Below are positions 21,988 through 34,110 of a stretch of 64,000 bases of DNA, one piece after another; position 1 is the first letter of the stretch, and every line of letters begins with the position of its first letter. A model generated the notes under the pieces. That model made no database searches. It saw nothing but the letters and a program-made list of their open reading frames with translations, and was not told the DNA's origin. The position numbers and the translations under genes were made by a program. Source of the stretch: Sternotherus odoratus (taxonomy: Eukaryota; Chordata; Testudines; Kinosternidae); assembly GCA_032164245.1 (NCBI GenBank), contig JAVMKO010000002.1, forward strand, positions 88,611,340 through 88,675,339, given 5' to 3'.

Positions 21988-22282
21988 GGGCTGGTCCTCA
22001 CTACTGGGGGGGATTGACGGCAGATACACAACTTCAGCTACGTGAATCATGTAGCTGAAGTTTGCGGCGTATCTGCAGCCGACTTACCTGCCGTCCTCAC
22101 GGCAGCGGCAGGCGGCGGCGCACTCCCCCGTCAACTCCAGCTTGCGCCTCCCGGCAAGCTGGAGTTCCGGAGTCGACAGGGGTGCCGCAGGCGATCGATT
22201 TCTCATGTCTTCACAAGATGCGAGAAATCGATTGAAAGATCGATCGCTACTCGCCGATCCGGCGGGTAGTGAAGACCAGCCC
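21988..22282. mobile_element. PIF/Harbinger-like MITE, second copy
   Basis: Ends GGGCTGGTCCTCACTA and the inverse of GGGCTGGTCTTCACTA are flanked by CTA and CTG, a near-matching 3-bp duplication. The interior contains several nested inverted words, such as 'acttcagctacgtgaatcatgtagctgaagt' at about 22031-22061. It shares ends and the 'gatcgattt..tcgc' motif with the copy at 13589 but is longer. Confidence 0.75.
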
Positions 22283-22509
22283 CTGGAGTGAAATTGGCAG
22301 CAGCTTAACTGGCAAGAATCAAATCAACGAGATTCTGGATGGTACCACTGAGGTCTAGTCAGTTTTCACTCTGGTGCAGCTTGGCAAAGCACTGTGCAGG
22401 GGCATTGGAGAGGTGCCTGTCTGCAGGTATAGGAGAACAGCATTGAATACTTGCATATTAAAAAGTTTTGGGGTTTTTTTTGCAACCATAAAGGCTATAA
22501 ATGCAAACT

Positions 22510-23240
22510 TAAATTCTGCAGAAACTGCTGGGACATATCCATGTAAGCTTCTTACTTGCCATCTTGAAAAACTGGTAGACTTGGGACTGAAAATAAATCC
22601 CAAGAAGATGAAGTGGTTGCATCTTGAAAAAGGAACAATACATAGTGTTGCACTGCAGCAGTGGTGAAGTTATAGGTCAAGTAGAATCTTATATGTACCT
22701 AGGAAGTTTTATCCAGCCTTGATGGAACCATCAATACAACGTTAAAAGCAGATGTGCCTTTGCCACCAGTGCTGTAAAGAAACTAATAAAATTATGAACT
22801 GATAAAAGCACAGTTTGGTACCAGAGTGAAAATGTAAACAACTAGTGTACTAACAGCATTACTCTGTGATCAGGAAGCTGCTGCATTAAATGAAACAGAC
22901 ATCTGAAGGCTGGAGTTGAGTTGTCTAGAAGATGGCAGGTATAAAGTGGAATAGTTTTAAAACAAATGAAGTTAGAGCAGAATGTGAAATCAGGGTATGG
23001 GATTGGCTTAATATAGACTCTTTTGATGGTAGAAACACTTAAGAAGACAAATAGAAGATAGAATGCAAACACAGCCAAACTCAGTGTGACGTAGAGCTTG
23101 ACCATCAACTAAGTGGCAAGATGTATGCAGTGACATGAGGGCTGGGTATAATTGAGGAACAAGCCATGGTCAGGAATGAATGGTGATGCTGTACTGTGTC
23201 TGCAAGGATGCTCTTGAATGAAAAGAAGACTCAGATTACT
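22510..23240 (+). pseudogene. Decayed non-LTR retrotransposon RT C-terminus
   Basis: One frame (22374-22667) ends with LVDLGLKINPKKMKWL, the 'KINxKKTK' block of non-LTR reverse transcriptases. After frameshifts come SYMYLGSFI (about 22690) and ALNETDI.RLE (about 22885), in the order seen after the RT fingers. Several stops break it. The clade (L2, RTE or similar) cannot be settled by eye. Confidence 0.5.
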
Positions 23241-24631
23241 GAACCACTTTGCAAACCTCTTTAAGAAAACAAAACCAACACTGGATAGAAATGAGATGTA
23301 GGAAAGATAGAGATTTTACAGCAAAGAAATGCAATTCTTTTTAACACAGAAAAATCAGGCGTGATGTATGTGTTACCATTTGTTCTGTATAGAATTTATT
23401 AATTGTTCAGTGATTAATGTACATACTATAGCCATTGTAATTTTCAGATCTTCATAAAAAATCAAGATGTTCACAAAACTGAACTCCTCAATCTCCAAAT
23501 AATTCATAATTCTACTGTGTTCAAGTTCTTCACTACACTAAAGCAGGCTATTTTAGTTGGCTTTCCTACTTATTTATTTTCTCACACTTGCATACTTTAG
23601 TCTTGAAATCTGCAGCTTTAGTACATGATTATTTATAAAGCATTGCAATCCCATGTTTGTTTTAAAAAATGGGTGGGTGCGTACCCTTAGTGTTGTCTAA
23701 TTGTATGGGCTCTCTTTTTGTGACATTCAGTAGTAAGTTTTTAAACAGAAATTTCACCCAGTTGCTGACAGTCATGCTTGGGGAACTTGCATTGTCCAGG
23801 ATTCTGAAATGCATGTTTCTGCTTTTGAGTGCTGCCTTGTGTCTCCCCAGAATGTGTTGGAGATGGTGGTTTATGTAAGAATTGGATTAACAAGGGGATC
23901 ATGGTGGTTGTTTTTAACAACTCGTATATCAAAAATTAATTTCCTTTTGTGCATGTATAATATTTAGTGGTGTTTGTATAGTATATGACAACTTTAACAT
24001 CTCTTAACAAACATGTGGATTGTGTTCTGGGCTAAAATTCTGGTTCTGTTCAAAGAATCTAGTGATGTAAATTTAAGGGAGGAAAACGGGGAAATACAAA
24101 TAGATACTAATGCATTTAACTGTGATTTGTACATGGCATATTCATAAGAACTCTTAGGTGCTTGTGTCATAAAGGAAAACAGTCACCTAAAAAGATTGGA
24201 CCAGTAGATATTCTTAACACCCCAAACAAGAAAGTAATTAACCAAAGATTAAATCCAAACTTAATCAGTACCCCTTCCTTTCATAATTAGCGGGATACAT
24301 CTTCTCAAATTACAGTTAGATACAAACTATTTGCCCAAACTTTTGTTTGGTTAATATACTGTATTCATAATCTCTGTCCTCGATATAAAATGACACCACT
24401 GCATATTTGGGTTATTTTTAAAAAGGTTTGCTTGAATTATTCAATTAGTAATACATAACTGGTCTCTTAAACCTTTGTGCCAAAGTACAGATCTCTTATT
24501 GACTGAGCCGTTCAAAGCAATTTTGAATCATGATTGAAACGTATACTTCAAACTTGATTGGTGAATTGCTATTAATTTAGATGTTTAATAAATCAGCATT
24601 TATTAAATCAAGGTTTGTTTGTTTTTTTCAG
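23241..24631 (+). other. CTDP1 intron 1, end
   Basis: AT-rich. The T-rich run 24617-24628 is the polypyrimidine tract of the exon 2 acceptor (AG at 24630-24631). Confidence 0.6.
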
Positions 24632-24715
24632 GGGCATTTTGGTGAGACTAGAAGGATGTAGCCATCCTGTTGTTATGAAAGGTTTGTGCGCAGAATGTGG
24701 CCAGGACTTGACTCA
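24632..24715 (+). CDS. CTDP1: CTDP1 exon 2: end of lipoyl-like fold and Cys motif
   Basis: Encodes residues 102-129 plus two bases. It reads ILVRLEGCSHPVVMKGLCAECGQDL. The first part closes the lipoyl/biotinyl-like fold; the C...CxxC pattern follows before the phosphatase domain. The acceptor is TTTTTTTCAG. The donor is CA|GTAAGT. The frame joins exon 1 (two bases carried over) and exon 3 (first base supplied) without stops. The 8.4-kb intron before it matches the usual CTDP1 layout of an isolated first exon. Confidence 0.95.
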
Positions 24716-25304
24716 GTAAGTATTATTTAGGCTTTTTTCTATTTATACTTATTAAAAAAATAATTTTATGTCCGTGATCTTAGATTCTCTTCTCTCCCTG
24801 TTCCTTCTAAAGCAGTGGAGATTAGTTGCTACTAGCAGCTATGAATTAAGAGTATTCGAATAACTTGGAATCTGAAAGTATTATACCAACTATTGATGAA
24901 GAAATCCATGTAATTACATTCAGAATATTTCATAAGAGAAAAGCTGACGCTCTGGGACAAGAAGAGAAGCCGATGCACATAAGCCTTTCTAGATAGCATT
25001 GTACTGAAAGAGTAGAGATCAGCAAGTTCATGCCAATATTTCAGAAAGTTGAGTTTACTACAGTATTTAAAGCACTATTTAAACATGATTTCATCCTGAA
25101 TTGATATTTGTACTACTTGAGGTGCACATCTGTCAGTGTAGACTCTAGAGCAACTTGTTAAATTAATAACTTCATTCCATTTAAGTTTACATGTAACTAG
25201 TCATAAGCCCCAAATAAGTAAATAGTGTATATTTAGCCCAGCTGTAACTTTAAAAAGATTATATGACTGCAAAGGTTGTTAATTAACTTAGGTATTGTTT
25301 AGCT
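24716..25304 (+). other. CTDP1 intron 2, first part
   Basis: Nothing recognised besides the donor. Confidence 0.5.
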
Positions 25305-25913
25305 CAGGGGTGGGCAAATTTTTTGGCCTGAGGGCCACTTCGGGGTTGCAAAATTGTCTGGAGGGCCGGGTAGGGAAGGCTGTGCCATCCCAAACAGTCT
25401 TGCCCTGTCCCCTATCCAGCTCCCTCCCACTTCCTGCTCCCTGACTGCCCTCCTCAGAACCATTGACCCATCCAACCGCTCCCGCTCCTTTTCCCCTGAC
25501 TGCCTGCTCCAGAGAGCCCCACCCTTAAGCACTCCCCAGAACCCCACCCCCTACCCAATCTCTGCCCTGCTCCCTGTCCCCTGCTCCCTGTCCCCTGCTC
25601 CCTGTCCCTTGATTGCCCCAACTCCTATCCACTCCCTACCCTCTGATTGCCCCCCAGGACTCCCTGCCCCTTATCCAACCCTCCAGCCCACTTACCATGC
25701 TGCTCAGAGCGGTGTGTCTGGCTCCGTGCAGAGTCAGACATGCTGCCCCGTTCTACTGAAGGAGCATGCAGCCCTGCCCCCCAGAGCGCTGTACGCGTGG
25801 CAGTGGGGGACAGGAGAGGAAAAGGCGGGGGAAGGGCCGGGGGAGCCTCCCGTCCAGGAGCTCAGGGGCCAGGCAGGACGGTCCTGTAGGAGGCCGTAGT
25901 TTGCCCACCCCTG
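25305..25913. mobile_element. hAT element with CAGGGGTGGGCAAA ends
   Basis: Ends CAGGGGTGGGCAAA and TTTGCCCACCCCTG are perfect inverses. The flanks GTTTAGCT (25297-25304) and GTTTAGAT (25914-25921) form an 8-bp target duplication with one mismatch. The interior is C-rich with a 14-bp tandem 'gctccctgtcccct' (about 25568-25610). The 181-residue ORF inside is Pro/Ser low complexity. A truncated relative is at 40119. Confidence 0.92.
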
Positions 25914-25921
25914 GTTTAGAT

Positions 25922-28900
25922 AGTCTCTAGTTAATGCCTGCTAAGCTGAAGTATAAGTCTATGCAGCTCACTAGAATACTGCACATTAACTGGTTGTGTG
26001 GCACCTGCTACCGTGCACTGAAAATTCCCTAGTGCTCTTTTTATCTATCTAGGTGCATGGCATGAAAGCAGTTCTGTTCTTGCTGAGTTTCATAACTAAG
26101 GCTAAGATTTTGGCACCGGTATTTTTATTAAGTCATAGACAGAATGTGGGCAATAAACAATCAAATCATGGAAATGTACACAGGGCTGTCATTAGGGGGT
26201 AGCAAGCAGGACAATTGCCTGGAGCTCCATGTCACGAGAGGCCCCATGAAGCTAAGTTACAGGTGGCAGGGCTTGGGCTTCATCCCCAGGAGTTGGGAGC
26301 TGAATTAGTGGAATTTTGAGGACGTTGCAGAGGTCTCTCAAAAATCACTGAATCTGTGATCTGTGACTGACTCAAAGCCTTACTCATGACTAATGCAGTC
26401 GTTAAAGTGCCTTTTTATAGAAGGGTATTAATGCAGTGTGTTAATTATCAAAATACATCTTTTGACAATAGTTTCATTTGAAAGAAACTGATTTAAGATA
26501 TACTGTACACAAAATAATCTTTAATCTAATAACCCACAATAATAAGGATTTGAATTAAAATAAAACAATAGGAGCCGGTATAAATGGCTAGAATACTGAA
26601 GTTTGAATTTCTGTTCTGTGTAACAAATTTGAAATGGTAGAGATGTAAAGAAAGCGAGGAATACTTGTAGCACCTTAGAGACTAATTAGTTTGAACCTGT
26701 AGAGATGTAGTTTAGTGTGTTTCAAAAAGATGTGGATAAAGGGGAGCTTGTTTTGTCTAGTGCAGAAATTAATTTGCTTCCTTGATAACCAGCTGCTAGT
26801 GCGAACTATCTTCTGATTATTGACTACATATATTTACAATAAGTGGACCTATGTATGAAATGTTACAATCCTGAATGAAGTTGTGGAGACAATAAATCTG
26901 ATAACTTCGTGCAGTCGTTACTCAGAAGTATGTGTCTTCATGATCCCACACCAGCTAAGAAAGCATTATCTAAATAATTTTAGTGAATTAAAGCAAGTAA
27001 ATATTAATCTTGTAAAACAAATAACTAATTTGGTAAAAGAAAATAGGCATCTAATAAATAGGAAAATAATAATATACACAGCTGTATTGTAATTCTTATT
27101 AAGCCTTAAATCTCTACCTGTCTCTGGTGCTTAGAATGCGGTTGCCTCCCTAATGCTAATTATAGCATCACAGCTACTGTAGTTTTCCTTACTCCTTTTA
27201 TTATAATTTTAATATTTTCCAGATTATCCTAATCTGATAATATAGTGGATGTCACCTATGTTCCCAGTAAAATACTGGACCGCTTTGAAAATAAATGATC
27301 GGTTTACTTTGTTCAAAATTATTTCTGGGTTTGGTTAAATGACAGTACTGCAGGGAAAATTTTGTATTGCGCTTGTCAGAATTACATTATATACAATTTT
27401 AAAGATTCACCATTCTTCCTGATTTGAAAAATGGATGCACAGCCAGCATGTAGCCATACCTTGTTAAGTGTCTCAATCAATGATACCCGTCTCCTCGTTA
27501 AATTCATATTCTGGTGCAATAAATAACCTAAAATGAGTTTTAATGTATTTTTAGAAGAGAGACTAGATATCTGCATGAATACACTATTGGAGGCAGAGTG
27601 GAATATTAACAAAAGAGATGAAGAGGGAGAGACGGGGTGAAATGCATTTTATAGATTGGGTGAAGGGACTAGATAATGAACTTGCATTTGATTTTGGAAA
27701 ATCAATAGTATTTTAAAATACTACTTGACTCAATGAAACAAATCAAGCATTTTTTTTCAGTTTATTCCCATTATGTAACATTTTCATAATTATTTCATAA
27801 CATACCAACAAATAGAATATTGGGTGGAGCTGCATGTCATGATGCAGTAGGATTATATGAGCTGTATGGAGAAGCTTGCACAGACCCAGTAGACCTTAAG
27901 CTTATCTCTGTCTGCTGTCGTTCTAAAAACCCCTTGCTTACGTCAGTTAGCATATAAAAAAATAGGGGAAAAGTACGGTAATTGTTTTCTCTTCTTTTGT
28001 GGATCAGCTCATAAATTGGGTTCTAATCTTAAAAGGGCTGTTTCCTGTGTATATACAGGTTTGTTTTTGAGACACACATTTCCTCCCCACCCTTTTTCTT
28101 TCCTTTTATGTTTTTAACAGACAACTAGATGCTCATGGGAGGGTGAACTTAATTCTGGCTCCCATTGCAGTACCAGGTTCTCTCCTCAGTAACACCTGTG
28201 AAACATGATTGAAAACATGACAGGGTGAAATTTGTTCTGCTGAATCTCTAGTATGGGTAGTGAGGTGTGAACCCAGAAATATAGGAACTTGATGTAGAGA
28301 TCTCCGGATGAGCATGCGAGGTTGGCAGTTACTTGTAAACTAACCCATTTTATGTAGAAGTTAAGATACCAACATGCTACCTTGTGGTGTCACTCCTTGG
28401 TGAGTTTTCAGAGAAGAACTGCACATTGTAATCTGTCCTGTAGAAGGTACCTGTAGAGAGAAGCAAGGCATGTACAGTAGTTCTTTACATTCTTTGGAGA
28501 AAGAATCTGAATATGCAGCCATGTTAATATTGGTTTGTAATAGCATTGCCCATATTCTCAACTATGTGCATGTAAGTCATTGTGCGCTTCAGGGAGCGAG
28601 TCAATTTAAGTAACCTCAAACAGCTAATTTGGAGAAGTGAAGTTTAATCTCATACCTTTGTTTAACATTAGGTGAATCATTCAAAGTTAAATAAACTGTT
28701 TTACTGATGTCCTTTTAAATCTGTATTCAATAGTTATAAAATGTGTGTATTAGAGCTAATGCAACAGATGTAAAACTTAATAAAAGATAACTTAATCCTG
28801 ATGTTCATCTTTATATATTATATCTTCTTAAGAGTTCTAGTAACAAAAGTTACAGCAAATAGTTATACTTGCATGATATTATAAGCAAGCTTCTTGGATT

Positions 28901-29106
28901 CTCATCCATTTTGTTCAGTAATTGGTTCCGTAATGATCCTCTGAAAAAGAGTGTACCATACTGAATCAATAATACGAAATCATGATTTTTGACAGTGGCT
29001 GGTTTGACATTGCAGTTTTTAATAATTAACGGCGTTCATTGGTGGAAATCATTAGCACTGAAATGTACTTGACTGAAACTGTTGATTTTCTTCCCTGTTT
29101 GATTAG
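25922..29106 (+). other. CTDP1 intron 2, remainder
   Basis: Mostly unique AT-rich sequence. A possible repeat start ('cagggctgtcattaggggg') lies at about 26183. A short SINE-like relic ('tagcaccttagagactaa') lies at about 26669-26687. No RNA gene is visible. The acceptor tract TTCCCTGTTTGATTAG precedes exon 3. Confidence 0.5.
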
Positions 29107-29200
29107 GTTACAAAGCAAGAATGGAAAACAGAATGTGCCATTATCCACAGCAACTGTATCTATGGTTCATAGTGTTCCAGAGCTGATGGTTAGCTCTGAG
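29107..29200 (+). CDS. CTDP1: CTDP1 exon 3: linker to phosphatase domain
   Basis: Encodes the last base of residue 130 and residues 131-161: LQSKNGKQNVPLSTATVS followed by MVHSVPELMVSSE. This segment precedes the FCP1 homology domain and is strongly conserved in vertebrate CTDP1. The exon ends in phase 0 at GAG|GCAAGT, a GC donor. The only nearby GT (29205-29206) would add four bases and shift the frame, whereas using GC joins SSE to QAEQLG of exon 4 in frame. Confidence 0.93.
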
Positions 29201-30977
29201 GCAAGTTGAATCACACTACTTTTATTCCATAGTTTGAGATTTCATTTAGCCGGGGTTCCTCAAAGAGGTGTGCCCATTTAATATAAAATATGGAATTGGT
29301 CTCACTTTGAGGAGGAAGCTAAGATCTGCAAGTCTGCACTATAGACATGTATTGAATAATTAAGTTTTTTTCTAATTGTGTTAGCATGTACTGTTATAGA
29401 TTATACGACTACATTAGCAATTGTATCTGATTCTGCAGCACTTTTAATGTTCCTGCAAGACTATGATGCCTTTTTATTTATAGCTTTGAAGTCTTCTGCT
29501 TTCCATGAGGTATTTCTGCCTTTTCAGAAACAATCAATTGGTGAAAGTTCATCACTTGTAATAATCTCCAAAGGCTGAAATATCTCTGAAACCCAGTTTC
29601 TCCACATTTCAAGGGAAGGAAAGATAAATGACCTATTGCCTTCAGTAAAGTTTTAGTATCTGTGACATAAACTTTGTATTTGAAAAGCTTCTCAGGCCTA
29701 AATATTGGAATAAAACTTCTGAGCAGTGAAGATATTAAAATAAACAAGAATGTTCCTGTCTTGCTGGCCTCTTTGGGAAAAGAAGTTGATTTTAAATATA
29801 ATTTTAAAAACCCTCCATTTCCCTGTTTTTTCACCAGTTTTCTTTCCTTTTTTTCTTTTATACCAACTCTCCTTTCTATCCATTTCTCCTCTATTTTGTG
29901 CTCTTTCTTTCCTCCTCGTACCTCTTTCAGTTTTAGCAGTTTATAAACAAATGGTTTGGGGGAAGATGCAAGAATCTAAAAAGATGCCAATTTTGGTCGA
30001 ACTCTTCAAAGGCACAAAGGGGATGGTTAGGACCCAGCTCCCATTTGTGCCTTTTAAAAAACTCAAACTTAACTTATGTAAGTTACTAGCATACTTAATT
30101 GTCTGATGCCCAGCATTCCAGTAAACTACCTCACCTAAATAAGGAGATATAATTAAACACAAACTGGTCTTCTAATGTGTTATACTTAGATCTTGTGATA
30201 AGTGTGTTAAAATTTGTATAAGGGAGAAATAAATGGATCTCTCTAGTTCAAATAAATGTGGTCAAATACAGCTTTTCTTAATGTTAAATATCTTCTTGGG
30301 AGATTTTACAAATAATTTTAAGCTCCATTTGATGAACATCAGTTATTTCCTCTAGCTTGTACTCCAGAAGAGAGAAGCGCTAAATATGACTTTGTTTCTT
30401 GTATATTTTCATCTGTGACACTAACAGACCTTTGGCAGTAGGGTTTAACTTCTCTCTGCCTGGGGTGTTAATGATAGAAGAATTCACTGAAACGTAGGGG
30501 GTTAATTTATTTTTAACTTGGATACTTTATTCTATAAACACAGGACACTCCAAAGGGAATGTTGTTAGAAGTGATTTTCAGTTTTGGATGCACAATTTGG
30601 AGACCTAATTTTTTTGAATATGCTCAGCTCTTTCTGAAAGTCAGGCTCTGCTACGGTATCTCAAGCTGTGCACCAAAACTAGTAATAGTTGCTTTTGAAA
30701 ATCTTGGCCTTTAATGATTTTTGGTGCCTCGATATGTGTTGTAGATTGGTTACTTTTAATATAAGATCAACAGTGTTTGACAGGTTTCTGTACATAAATT
30801 ATATAGTTCGTTTTACTGAAAAATGGCTGGAAAGCTAGCAAAAGTAAAGTGGGTAGGTGGCAAAATCTCTTCATAAATTACTGAGCATTTGGGCTTCTGT
30901 TGAGTCATAAATTTGATTTAGTTTAAGTTTAATTGACTTGTCTGTTTATGCTTATTCTGTAAATCTCTTCATAATAG
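29201..30977 (+). other. CTDP1 intron 3, GC-AG type
   Basis: The donor is GCAAGT and the acceptor is ATAATAG. A divergent palindromic repeat ('attttcag..ttgaaaatc' type) lies at about 30570-30722. Otherwise no feature is recognised. Confidence 0.7.
30570..30722. repeat. Dispersed amniote palindromic repeat, copy 1
   Basis: Text such as 'gtgattttcagttttgga', 'gaaagtcaggctctgct' and 'tttgaaaatcttggcct' follows the order of a common amniote repeat whose ends can pair. Similar text is at 43185, 47148 and 63790. Boundaries are approximate. Confidence 0.45.
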
Positions 30978-31106
30978 CAAGCTGAACAGCTAGGACGGGA
31001 AGACCAGCAGCGACTACACCGAAACCGAAAGTTGGTGCTGATGGTAGATTTGGACCAGACGTTAATCCATACGACGGAACAGCACTGCCAACAGATGTCT
31101 AATAAA
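30978..31106 (+). CDS. CTDP1: CTDP1 exon 4: phosphatase catalytic nucleophile
   Basis: Encodes residues 162-204. The core is LVLMVDLDQTLIHTTEQ. DLDQT (31047-31061, residues 185-189) is the DxDxT signature of the FCP1/SCP phosphatases in the HAD superfamily. In the family the first Asp is the nucleophile that receives the phosphate and the second Asp acts as acid/base. Both are present, so catalysis is expected to be intact. The exon is in phase 0 at both sides (43 codons), so skipping it would delete the active site without a frameshift. Donor AAA|GTAAAT. Confidence 0.97.
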
Positions 31107-32167
31107 GTAAATATTATTTTCTATTCTTGTGATTACTGTGGCTTGAGAAGTTTTCTGTTCTAATGAAGTGACAGTTCTGTAATAACTCATGTTGTATATT
31201 CAAATGTAGGAGAAAAGCTAGTCAAGGAATGAAAATATACGAGGGACACAAGATTATAAATCATATTTCAAAATTTTTGTCAGTTAAAGAAACACCTTGG
31301 TTATTTAACTTGAAATTATTTTTAAAGTAACTAATTTATTTTCTATCATTTATATTCTGTGCTTTTCTGTTTTAGTCAGCTTGGACTACAAAGCGAAGCT
31401 AATCACTTAATTCTTGGTTTTCATGCTAATACGTATTGTCTTTTCAGGTTACAGCACTAGAAAAAAGTAACTGAACAGACTTCTTTTTAAAAACAAAATG
31501 AAGATTTCCGTTCCTATTAGGTTAACTTTGTCTCATCTCATACTGTGTTTAACTAAACCTACCATATATCGTTAGTTTAAGATTCTGGGTTCTTAATTAG
31601 TAGGGCACCTCAAGCTTGAAAGCTAAGAAAATGAGTTAAAAGTATCTCGGATGCTACACGTCCACCTGTGTGTCTGCCACTCTGTGGGTTTTGAAATCAC
31701 ATATAATGTTTTTCTGTCTCCTGTTGCTGCGTGAAAGATTTTCACACATGGGAAAATGATTATACACAAAGTAAACTAACTAAAAATAGACTCTTTCTCT
31801 ATCTCTTCCAGTGTTACTTCTAATTAGTAGGTAAAACATTCTGATGCAGTTAATTTATCCAAAAAAAAAAAAACCCTCTGCTGCCCCTTAGCACTTCCAC
31901 CCCCTCTCCCCCCGACCTTCCATGTAGAAACAGTGCACAGGACGCTCCTAAGGGAGCGTTGTTAGAAGTGAATTTCAGGATAACACTAAGTGATTTTCCA
32001 GCTCTGTCTACATCCTCGCTTGCAAAAAGTATTAATGTACTCTTTCAGGTAAGTGTCAAGTTGTTTCCTTTCAGAGAAGTTGGTAAGCACCTGCACAGAT
32101 TAAAATTGACAGTTTATCTTTGTTTTCTAGGTGGAAATCTTAAAACAAATAGAGTAACTTAAATTCA
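31107..32167 (+). other. CTDP1 intron 4, before the hAT element
   Basis: AT-rich. A 43-bp direct match to 30539-30581 lies at 31936-31978. An A-tract is at 31860-31873. No gene. Confidence 0.5.
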
Positions 32168-32800
32168 CACTTCCACAGGATAGATTAGATTTAAATCATG
32201 ATTTAAATCACTAGTCTGGAAGACTCAATTTAATCATGGATTTCTACATAAAAGTGCATTCTTGTTCATTGTTATAATCTTAATACATGTTCTTCACAGC
32301 TCAGAGATGTAGGTTTCATTTTTAGAAGGTACACACTATACATTTTTAAGTGATTTATTTTGAAAGCTTTTCAGATTAGTTTTACAGCTATATCAGAAAA
32401 TGAATGATTGGTTATTTCGTTTACCAAAGGTAATTGTAGCAGATATTTATAAAGTCATTGGGAGGTAAACTATCTCCAGTTCAACAGGTTAATCATTAAT
32501 ATTTGGAGGATTTTCTTTTCAGACTGTATTAGGAGAACGTCACCAGACACATTAAAATTGTTTTAGTTAACTAAAACAACGTTATGTATTCTGGATTTTT
32601 TTCTTCAACAGCATACATATAACATTTTAACAGAACAAGCATATGAATTTTTAAATTTAAACATTCCCTTTTTTAAAAATCAGATTTGTTTTTAACTAAA
32701 ATAGTTAAATGGAATTTTTTTTTTTTTTAAATTAAATCAACTGTCACCAGATCAACATGAGAAACTTAAAATATTGGCTTCTGCAGCCAAATCAGTTGTC

Positions 32801-33052
32801 TTAACCTTCATTTTCTTGTTTGTTCATAATCTGGAATAGAAAAACAAGCTTTCCTGCTTTTTCAGGTCCCAAACAATTTCTCAATTGGAAATGAATTCTC
32901 CCAAAGGAAGAAAATATTCTTTTTACACCGGCAGAGGAAGCTACTGCTGTTAAAAGTGAGATTATCACTTCAACGGTCTCTGAATCCAAGTGCTTAAGTG
33001 ACTTCCACCAGTTTACTGGTGTGACTTTCTTTAAAACCTCATAAGCAGACAT
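32801..33052 (-). pseudogene. hAT transposase C-terminal dimerisation domain
   Basis: The minus-strand frame includes NWWKSLKHL, LLTAVASSAGVKRIFSSFG and LRNCLGPEKAGKLVFLF. This is the hAT C-terminal region: the 'W' block, then the S(A/S)GVER-FS block and the LRNRL motif. It ends in a stop near the left side of the element. Confidence 0.9.
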
Positions 33053-33232
33053 ACATTTCTTTCATGGTTCACCCTTAACTCTAAAGTTTTATAGTGGTGT
33101 TATGGAGGGATGATTGCTGGATGTCCTTGTCATAGCTAGTGCCTCTTCAGCAGTTAAGGTTTGACCCTGGTACCAAATATTTGCAGGAAAGTGAGCTGAA
33201 GATAGTGCTTGTCCCATTTGCTTTTTTAATGC

Positions 33233-34110
33233 TTATAATCTAATTCTCTCATTGCCTATTTCTCCTTTTAAGATCTCAGTCAGTTCCTTCCAAATTTCAA
33301 CAGCATCAGCAATAAAACAGCTATTTCCCTGCATTTTGTTCAAGACTACAGCAGTAGTCTTCAGGGTATTCAGCCTGTATTCAACATTTCTCTTAAACCC
33401 AATGTTGAGAACTTTGGCTGTGACAGTGCCAGCTAATTTTTCATGTTTTTGTTCACAAACTGTCATGAGATTAGGCCAGTTTTTGTATAGTTCTCAAAAC
33501 AGTTCAATACTGAATTCCAGTGCACAAAACAGTTCAATACTGAATTCCAGTGCACATCTTGTGGGAGAGTTAGCGTGGTTCTTCCCACTTTTTTCAGAGC
33601 AGCTGCTGCAAAGTGGGTGTTATGGAAGTATTTTGTAACTTCAACAACATTAGTCTTTATTTTTGAAACACTGAAGTCTTTGGCTAGGAGATGCATCAAA
33701 TGAGCACTGCAACCGTATGTTATTAGCTTGGGACTTTCTTCTGAATAATTTCTTCTCGTCTTAGATATATTTGCAGCATTGTCTGTGACCAAGCTGTATA
33801 TTAGACATTTGCATTTTTTTCACTTTGTTATAGCTTTTACTGCTACTTTTTGTAAGTATTCTGCTCTGTGTGCATTTCCTGATATATCAGTTGTTTTTGT
33901 AAGGAAGACATTCACTTCTTCTGTTGTCACACAAGCACATATAACAGGATCATTGTGGATATTACTCCACCTATCGACACTCGGGTTAACAATTTTACTC
34001 TCGAGACCCTTTGCGCACCGCTCAATTTCTCTTTTACACACTTTATTCAGCAATTTGCCTGCAACATCTGCTATGTCAGATGGCCTGTATTCTGGTCTTA
34101 ATGACTAAAC
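33233..34110 (-). pseudogene. hAT transposase central (DUF659-like) domain, frameshifted
   Basis: Minus-strand frames show MVTDNAANISKTRRNY and GCSAHLMHLLAKD (plus 33640-33792), the 'TDNAAN..GC.AH..NL' signature of DUF659-type hAT transposases. VDRWSNIHNDPVI lies further N-terminal (plus 33950-34000), and AVEIWKELTEILK lies C-terminal (plus 33260-33310). These lie in different frames. A 30-bp duplication repeats ten residues (HWNSVLNCFV). Confidence 0.85.
33495..33554. repeat. 30-bp in-frame tandem duplication
   Basis: Two identical 30-bp units beginning CAAAACAGTTCAATACTG lie back to back (33495-33524 and 33525-33554). They add ten residues to the decayed transposase. The units show no differences, so the duplication is relatively recent or the element was still little diverged when it arose. 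Confidence 0.95.

Noticed and set aside
25354..25899. 181-residue plus-strand ORF
   Set aside because: It lies inside a hAT element with target duplications and is Pro/Ser/Leu low complexity from C-rich repeats.
29203..29208. Alternative GT donor for exon 3 at 29205
   Set aside because: It would add four bases and put the exon 4 codons, including DLDQT, out of frame.
33252..34108. Plus-strand ORFs of 109-128 residues in intron 4
   Set aside because: They are antisense shadows of the hAT transposase remains on the minus strand.
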